Of a stretch of 64,000 bases of DNA, positions 57,261 through 64,000 are shown in pieces; positions within the stretch are counted from its first letter, which is position 1; every line of letters starts with the position of its first letter. The stretch lies in assembly GCA_029582165.1 (NCBI GenBank), contig CM055891.1, positions 27,754,832 to 27,818,831 of the forward strand. Reading direction: 5' to 3'. The notes beneath the pieces are model-generated. The model saw only the letters and a list, made by a program, of their open reading frames with translations. It was not told the origin of the DNA and made no database searches. The position numbers and the translations under genes are program-made. Origin of the DNA: Portulaca oleracea. Its lineage: Eukaryota > Streptophyta > Magnoliopsida > Caryophyllales > Portulacaceae.

Positions 57261-60200
57261 CATCCGTTTATAATGGGATGGGTCCACGCGTCAGATGATT
57301 TTTCTGCCAAGCTCATCTCGTAAATGCTCGTCGGCTAATCCCCCGGTTCATCCAATCTGTTCTCAAACGTTACCGTTTGATGATGATTTCATATGTCCAT
57401 TATTGATTTATTTTAGGGTTGAATTGAGGTTGAGCTCGAGTTGGTTCGGTTAGGTCTTGTTACAAAAATTCTGCTTGAAGTTTAGAGTGTTTCTTTTGAT
57501 TTTAATCATGGTGTAAGAGGTGATTTTGTTGAGATTGTTCCCGATAGTCTTGCAAAACATTCGGAAGATGACAATTATGACTCAAGTAAAACTTACTCTG
57601 ACTGTAATCTTTATTCGGCTCGTCATATAAGGTTGAATAGATTGTTTATCAAATATGCTCTTTTGAGATGTTCTCAAGGCATTGAAAAGGAGGAAATGAA
57701 CCAGGTGGTTTTCGTTGATAGTAAATGCACTATTATTGATCCGCTTGGCCACTTGGATGATGAGGCTGATTCAGCTTCACGTTCTAAGTTTGAGGACTTT
57801 ATCGGTGTCGTCCCAAAAGTTAGAGTTAGATAGACAGGTAATTTAAATTTAATCTGGAAATCTAAATGGTAAATCGCTGGGAAAACAGCTTGTAAGGTTT
57901 CTTCTTCAAAGAATTTGGACATCTTCAAAGGAAAGACAAAACATTCACAAAGCAATTAGTCTAGCAGTGAGAATGAGATAAAGGTTATTTCATAGAATGG
58001 GAAGGAACCTGTAGAAATCTCTCTGGATAGATTGGAAGAGAAGGCACGACGAATGTAGAGAGTTAGGTAACTTTTAAGTATGTTTCGTGATGATGAAGAG
58101 ATTACAGTGAAACTTTTTAGGGATTATTTACTGGAAGAAAAAAATAAGAAAATTTGAAAAGTTAGTTAAGCATGTTTAGTGGTCTTGCTCCAATGAGTGT
58201 CTGAATCTTTTGTTTGCTTGTGTTTTGTTGTTTCAATTGCTTTTTTTTTTGTTGTGTTGTCTTGCAACTTTGTTGCAATACTTTGTGCCTATTTTGGGCT
58301 TGAATAATCATCCTTATCTATTGTTTGAATGAAGTTCGACAGGGGTCACTCATCTGGCACAAAACTTTAGGCAAACAAGGGTAGAAATTGCAGCCAACAT
58401 CAAGTTTATTAAATACATGGGTCAGAAAATGAAATCTCACCCATCAAACCAGATAAATTGTAAAAGGTGAAAAAGAAGGTAGGATCCCCATAATTGAAAA
58501 TATAATTTTATTCAAAAATCCATTGAAGGTTACTGTTATTTAATGGAAAGTATCACTGTCAATTAAAATACTCAAAATACCCCTCTTTAAACTAAACAGT
58601 TTTAGAAAATTACAAAAGTGTCCCCATTAACTTTTATCAACTTTTATTTTCACTTAGCATCAGCTTGACTGAGGGTTTTCCACCACCCAAAAAAACAAAC
58701 AAACAAACAATACGTTGGATTATGGAGAAAACTCTAGCCTCCTCTTTTATTTTTTCTTTAGAAAACCCTAGCCTCATTTTCCCTAAAGGGGCTGCCATCG
58801 ATTGTTTTGTCGATGGTAAGTCCCAATTTGATTGTTTTCTACCCCAATTATTAGTTTAGTTTTACATTTTCGCAAAAAAAGTTAGTCTCTTCTTTTGTAA
58901 GAGTTTTTTGTACCCTTATTTAGGGTTTTTAGTCTCTTTCTAGAGTTTTTGTTCAGTTGGTGTGGTCCAATACATTGGATGAAGATCGACTTTCAAATCG
59001 CTATAACACGGGTTGTGAGGTTCCCCGTCAATGGCAAAAATGCAGAGTCATCGAAGAAAGATGCAGAGTTATCGAAGAAATCGGAGCCGAACGTCAGTAA
59101 GATTAGTATTAGTTATTTGGAAATTGAATTTCATATCTATATTTTAGATCTACAATTGTTCAATCACGATTTTCATTGTAAGTGTCATATGGCTTGTTAT
59201 TAATGAAATCGTTATGTTTGGTTTCAAAAAAAAAAACACAAACAAACAAAGCCTTCTTCACAGCCACCTTTTGGAAGTTGACGTCGAACATTAGTTCTGT
59301 ATCTGATGAGTGGAGGAAGCACCCAATGCTCACCAACCAATTTGCTATGTCGTCCTCGACCTTGATCTTGGTATGGCCACATTCAGCGTTTATCTTGTCG
59401 GCGACTTTCTACAACAATTTCTCCTCCTCTTCTTCCTCTTAACATCATCAAATTTGAAGACGAATCATCCATTAGGAATTTTCTCATATTTCCTCCTTGC
59501 GATGATTAGTTACCTCATTTTCTTTTTAGTGCCTCCCTTGTTATTCATTTCAATTTCTCTATGTGAATTTTATGGTCATTCACTGATCTTTATCAAATTA
59601 TTTGAAAAGTACGCTTCGTAAATGAGCCTTTTTGTTGATGAATTTATGGAATAAGATTTCCATGTATTATTAATAGACACATGTGTCGTGATTTCGAGGT
59701 AATAAATGTGGATCTACTTATATGATGATTTTGCATTTAAATTCAATGATTGTTTAGAATGTATGTTAAATGCTCTCTCCATTTTATAATGATAGTACTT
59801 TCTAAGAAATGGAATTTTTTAAAGGAACATCATTTAATACAATGTTTTATATGAATTCTAGAGAAAAGAGAACAAATTTAAGACTAAATAGTAAAATGAA
59901 CAATCATTTTAGGACTTCCATAAAGAAAAAATACACTACCATTATGAAATAGGACTTACTTTTTTATTTTCGCTGGATAAGTAATTTTGTAAGTACATCT
60001 TTTTATGTCGATGCATGATACTAGTGTGATGTCATGTAAGCATGTTTGGGGGTTGAATTGTATTAAGATTTATGAATTTGTTTATTACAAATTCCTTATT
60101 AATAACCAAACAATAGAGACATTTTATACGACTGCTCTGGTCGCAAGCATTGTCCCGACAAATATAAAATAAATTTAATAGTTTAATATTGAAATTAACT

Positions 60201-60719
60201 CTACATAAATTAAAATTTTAATTGATTCTATTATTCAATATTTCCTTATATAAAATATATACAACATATATAATCTAAATTAGAGCTAATATGATAAGTG
60301 ATAACTAATACTAATTAAACATTTCATATGGACTTTTTCCTATCAATATTTTTAAAAAATACAAGTTTAAATTGGGCTAAAACATTTATAATAGGCTTTA
60401 TTTTAAATGAATTATTATATGAGGCAGTAAGACGTGTTACCAGTAACATGTAATATTACTTGTAATATCAATAATTAGTATGTAATTAATTAACTTAGAA
60501 AATTGTGAAAAATCATTACATGTTTCTAGTCTTCATATACATAAGTACTACTAAAGGGACCTTGTAAACATCATATCTCACATATATCTAGTGATGACTT
60601 ATGAATAGAAACTTTTATATTTTATGGATGATGAAACAATTATAGATTTCAAAAATAGGTTCATTAGATAAAATAATGTTACTTCAGTTTTCAAAAAAAA
60701 AATGTTGCTTAACATCATC
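57261..60719. other. intergenic, mostly AT-rich
   Basis: A weak open stretch at 57633-57833 matches nothing I recognise. The segments around 58690-58850 and 59220-59440 have A-rich 'aaacaaacaaacaa' runs like old retroposed ends, but no gene can be named. 59772-59960 has decayed Stowaway-like ends ('ctctctccattttataatg'). Confidence 0.35.
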
Positions 60720-60897
60720 GGTAAAAAAAACACATAACAAACCAATAAATAAATATAATATGGAGGGATAAATTGGTAAATCAAAGAAGTCGTATTAATA
60801 TAAGGGTGAATTAATGAGAAAAAGGGGAAGAAAATAAAATTCAATGGCAAGGGCATAAATGGAATTAAAGTTTTGTGACATTAGCTTACTTAGGTAC
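60720..60897. repeat. 178-bp direct repeat, copy 1
   Basis: Differs from 61159-61336 at only two positions by eye. AT-rich, contains 'ggagggataaattggtaaat'. Confidence 0.85.
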
Positions 60898-61080
60898 TTT
60901 AGAAATATTAAAAATGTACTATAATTTAATTATATAGTAAAAATTAAAACCTACTTGTTTAAAAATATGACTAAATTCACTATAAACAAACATGACTCAA
61001 TTGAAGTTAATAAAGATCTTACAATTAATGAGCCAATCAATAAAATTATATTCAAGTTAGGTTTATATTTAAATACAATT

Positions 61081-61084
<4 letters not shown>

Positions 61085-61113
<29 letters not shown>
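61085..61113. repeat. (AAT)n microsatellite
   Basis: About nine ATA/AAT units between the two direct repeats. Confidence 0.9.
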
Positions 61114-61116
<3 letters not shown>

Positions 61117-61158
61117 CATGACAAATCAATAAATAGATGTAATATACATGGGAAAATC

Positions 61159-61336
61159 GGTAAAAAAAACACATGACAAACCAATAAATAAATATGATAT
61201 GGAGGGATAAATTGGTAAATCAAAGAAGTCGTATTAATATAAGGGTGAATTAATGAGAAAAAGGGGAAGAAAATAAAATTCAATGGCAAGGGCATAAATG
61301 GAATTAAAGTTTTGTGACATTAGCTTACTTAGGTAC
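61159..61336. repeat. 178-bp direct repeat, copy 2
   Basis: Near-identical to 60720-60897, in the same orientation and 439 bp away. Confidence 0.85.
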
Positions 61337-61405
61337 CTTTATAAGGATGGTATTAGGTACTTTTATAAGGATGGTATTACTGAGGTACTTTTATAAAGAT
61401 GGTAG
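61331..61405. repeat. threefold tandem 'aggtacytttataargatggta'
   Basis: Three copies of about 22-28 bp directly after the second 178-bp repeat. Confidence 0.75.
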
Positions 61406-61514
61406 ACATCGAACATTTATTATATGTAGAGATTAATGAGTTACTAGGAAAGGCAAGTGGATATCGAGCAGCAAGGAAGAGTAAAGCAGCAAAAATAAAG
61501 GTCGAAAAAGTTAA

Positions 61515-62196
61515 TGTTGGGCAGTGTTTCAATTCCATTAAACTCAAGTTTGGAAATAAATAATTTTTTTCCTTATTGATACTGCTTGGACTCCAAGCAG
61601 TTGGTTTCGACTAAAAGACTATTTTAGGTCTAGTTGGATTTGTTATAAATACTAGGTTATTCAACCTAGTTTGGTGTGACCAAATTATGTGCCTCTTAGG
61701 CACCCTCATAAGATCTCTTTTTCTATTCCACTTTGAGAGTTTTTATTATGAGTTTGTAATCTCTTTATATCTCGTTACCTTTCCTTTGAGATATATATAT
61801 TTCCGTTGTGCTATAAGTGTTTGAGATCTTTCCTTCTTGATCTCGTTGTGTTATACAGCTGTTTGGGATACCCTTTATAATCTACTCCCCTTGTGCTATA
61901 ATCGTTTGAGATATTTCCTTCTTGATCTCGTTGTGTTATACAGCCGTTTGGGATACCCTTTGTAATCTCTCCATTATAGTGGATTTTATCTTACCCCCTG
62001 TGGTTTTTCCCGATTTGGGTTTCCACGTAAAACACTTGTCATTATCACCATTACATTGATCTTGTTTATTTTTTCTCATTACCTATATCCCTAAATTAAT
62101 TATCTTGTTTGCTTCCGCTGTAATATTATATCTGGTTCAATCTGGATTTAATTCCCAATTAACAAGATGTTTCATATCTGAATTTCGGTCCTAACA
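61515..62196 (+). repeat. 5' LTR of short LTR element
   Basis: Starts TGTTGGGCAGTGTTTC and ends GGTCCTAACA. Contains a TATA-like 'ctataaatac'-type segment near 61645 ('gttataaatactagg'). Confidence 0.88.
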
Positions 62197-62450
62197 AGTG
62201 GTATTACAGCTGGGTCTAACAAGTGGTATCAGAGCCAAGTTCAACCAAATTTATCAGATTCGAAGACAATTAGGTTCAATCAGATTCAGATTCAGATTCC
62301 TGCAAAGTTGGGATCAATCAAGAGCCTATTTCGGGATGTTTTCTACAATATCAATCTTTCAAGGTTGTTCCTACACCTGACGCTTTGATTGCCCTTCAAG
62401 GGTTCTTTGGTGATGTCATATCTTCATGGAATTTGGTCCAAGGTGGAGTT

Positions 62451-63127
62451 TATTGGACAGTGTCCCAATTCCATTCAAACTCAAGTTTGAAAATAAATAA
62501 TTATTTTCCTTATTGATACTACTTGGGCTCCAACCAGTTGGTTTTGACTAGAAGACTATTTTAGGTCTACTTGAGTTTGCTATAAATACTAGGTTATTCA
62601 ACCTAGTTTGGTGTGACCAAATTATGTACTTATAGGGCACCTTCGTGAGATCTCCTTTTCTATTCCACTTTGAGAGTTTTTATTATAAGATTGTAATCTC
62701 CCTTATATCTCATTACCCTTCCCTTGAGATATGTCTATTCGCGTTATGCTATAACCGTTTGAGGTCTTTCCTTCTTGGTCTCGTTGTGTTATACAGCCGT
62801 TTGGGATACTTTTTGTAATATACTCCCGTTGTACTATAACCTTTGATATATTTCCTTCTTGATCTCGTTGTGTTATCAGTCGCCGTTTGGGATACCCTTT
62901 GTAATATCTTCATTAAAATGAATTTTATCTTACCTCCCGTGGTTTTTTCCCATTTTGGGTTTCCACGTAAATCTTGTCTTTATCACTTCTATATTGTTCT
63001 TGTTTATTTTATCAAAACCTACATACCAAAATTAATTATCTTGTTCGCTTCCGCTGTATTATTAAATATGTTCAATATGGATTTAATTCCCTACAAGATG
63101 TCTTGTATCCGAATCTCGATCCTAACA
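62451..63127 (+). repeat. 3' LTR of short LTR element
   Basis: Starts TATTGGACAGTGTCCC (terminal TG decayed to TA) and ends GATCCTAACA. Confidence 0.88.
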
Positions 63128-63132
63128 GTTAA

Positions 63133-64000
63133 TGATCATGATGATTGTTCAATTAAATGAGGCTTATTTTGAGGATTTTAATTGAGTCTCGCCTGAATCC
63201 GTTAATCCATCATTGGATTGTCCCATCCAAATACTCAATATTAAATGTGAGATATTTCATGATCAATTTTAAAAACATGGTCCTTAATAATATATCAATC
63301 AATTATATTTGAGGACAAATAGTCACTCAATATATTTCCATAAAATTGAAGGGCAAAATAGTTATTTAATCCTTATTTCCATTACAAATTCTATATCTCC
63401 CCAAAAAATAATACGAATATTGGTTTTGCTAAACATCGCCCTGGGGGCGACAAATAAGAAAGAATCTTATCTATTAAATATTAGAAACTTGCCCAATATA
63501 AAATAAAGGATATCTATATTATCTCTTTTAGATTCTATACAATTAACTAATTAATCAAATATTAGATAAGCAATCTTACTTAATTTAATTTTACTTTATA
63601 TAAAATCTGAGATTTTATCTTTTTAAACATAACATCGTATTAGTTTCCTATATAACCTCAATCAAATCCAATTACAGTTACGCAGCATTTTTGTGAGATA
63701 AAAATTACCTAAATTACAATTTTACACAAAATTAAATTTAACATTTTTGCACTTCAATTGTATATGCATGTTGTAGACACCGGATTTTGTACCGGTATTA
63801 GTTTTAGTTATTTGTAAAAATAAGCTAGCCGAATAGTTTAGTAGCATGCAAACCCATCTCTTTTCTAGCCCGACAACGAGCACAATGGCCCAAATGTTAC
63901 GGGCCTGAGCATAATAGCCCGAAAACAAGCAGGAACCCGTCTGGGTTCCTTGGGCCTGAGCATGGCTCATTCGGAGAACCCGTCTGGTTCTGAGTCACGC
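63133..64000. other. intergenic; possible LTR start near the window end
   Basis: AT-rich to about 63770. From 63772 'TGTAGACACCGGATTTTGTACC' changes to GC-richer sequence with repeated 'aacccgtctggttc', 'gggcctgagca' and 'agcccga' blocks. This could be the edge of an LTR that runs past the window; the other end is not visible. Confidence 0.3.

Larger units (their letters stand above)
61515..63127 (+). mobile_element. short non-coding LTR retrotransposon (TRIM-like)
   Basis: LTRs 61515-62196 and 62451-63127 (682 and 677 bp) flank 254 bp without coding sequence. A perfect 5-bp target duplication GTTAA lies outside (61510-61514 and 63128-63132). The primer-binding site TGGTATCAGAGC is at about 62225-62236, with a decayed second version (TGGTATTACAGC) about 25 bp upstream. 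A purine-rich AAGGTGGAG precedes the 3' LTR. The LTRs contain a roughly 87-bp internal tandem duplication ('cttcttgatctcgttgtgtt'). It needs enzymes from another element. Confidence 0.9.

Noticed and set aside
57633..57833. 66-codon frame with acidic composition
   Set aside because: No recognisable domain and no supporting exon structure; kept only as a note on the intergenic region.
60599..61295. Two similar minus-strand hydrophobic frames
   Set aside because: They exist because of the 178-bp AT-rich direct repeat; no codon bias, no family.

Overview
The window is nuclear DNA of a flowering plant. Genes have spliceosomal introns with GT..AG borders and a predicted plastid transit peptide. 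The repeats are plant families: Ty1-copia, a Cassandra-type TRIM with 5S homology, Stowaway- and Tourist-like MITEs, a plant mariner-like (DD39D) transposase and a Pack-MULE. Long AT-rich spacers fit a eudicot. A Caryophyllales source is only a weak impression from the repeats.

Left part (1-36 kb): a same-strand tandem cluster of L-type lectin receptor kinases (LecRK, S.4-like). Two copies are intact single-exon genes (3808-5811 and 21392-23395). One has a frameshift in the catalytic loop, a lectin deletion and an early stop (16807-18610). Two are relics (24440-25430 and 35384-35870). Flanking DNA was copied along with the genes, and a LecRK-like upstream segment without a gene survives at 820-950. 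Between the copies lie a 4.56-kb copia element on the minus strand (7093-11654, TSD GTCTA); a transposon-like 12.3-16.25 kb block in which opposed GTGAAC/GTTCAC arrays flank a broken, once-spliced coding fragment; a three-level MITE nest (25438-26582); and two mariner-like transposase pseudogenes facing tail to tail (30745-34300).

Middle part (37-50 kb): a 13-exon minus-strand gene for a plastidic sugar/H+ symporter of the major facilitator superfamily (36993-42290, 564 codons by my splicing, At5g59250/pSuT type), with MITEs or foldback elements in three introns. Then comes a Pack-MULE (43582-44964) with ~320-bp TIRs and a perfect 9-bp TSD carrying the N-terminal half of an mTERF gene. It is followed by a gypsy-type gag relic, a Cassandra-like TRIM (46855-47547) and a LINE reverse-transcriptase relic.

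Right part (50.7-64 kb): an 11-exon minus-strand gene for the large subunit of general transcription factor TFIIA (50709-57008, 395 codons by my splicing). Beyond it is AT-rich intergenic DNA with a 178-bp near-perfect direct repeat and a short non-coding LTR element (61515-63127, TSD GTTAA) with a doubled primer-binding site. The working genes are the two intact LecRKs (plasma-membrane signalling), the sugar transporter (plastid envelope) and TFIIA-L (nuclear transcription). They are functionally unrelated neighbours, not an operon or pathway cluster. Exon borders were set by eye from splice consensus, reading frame and family knowledge.
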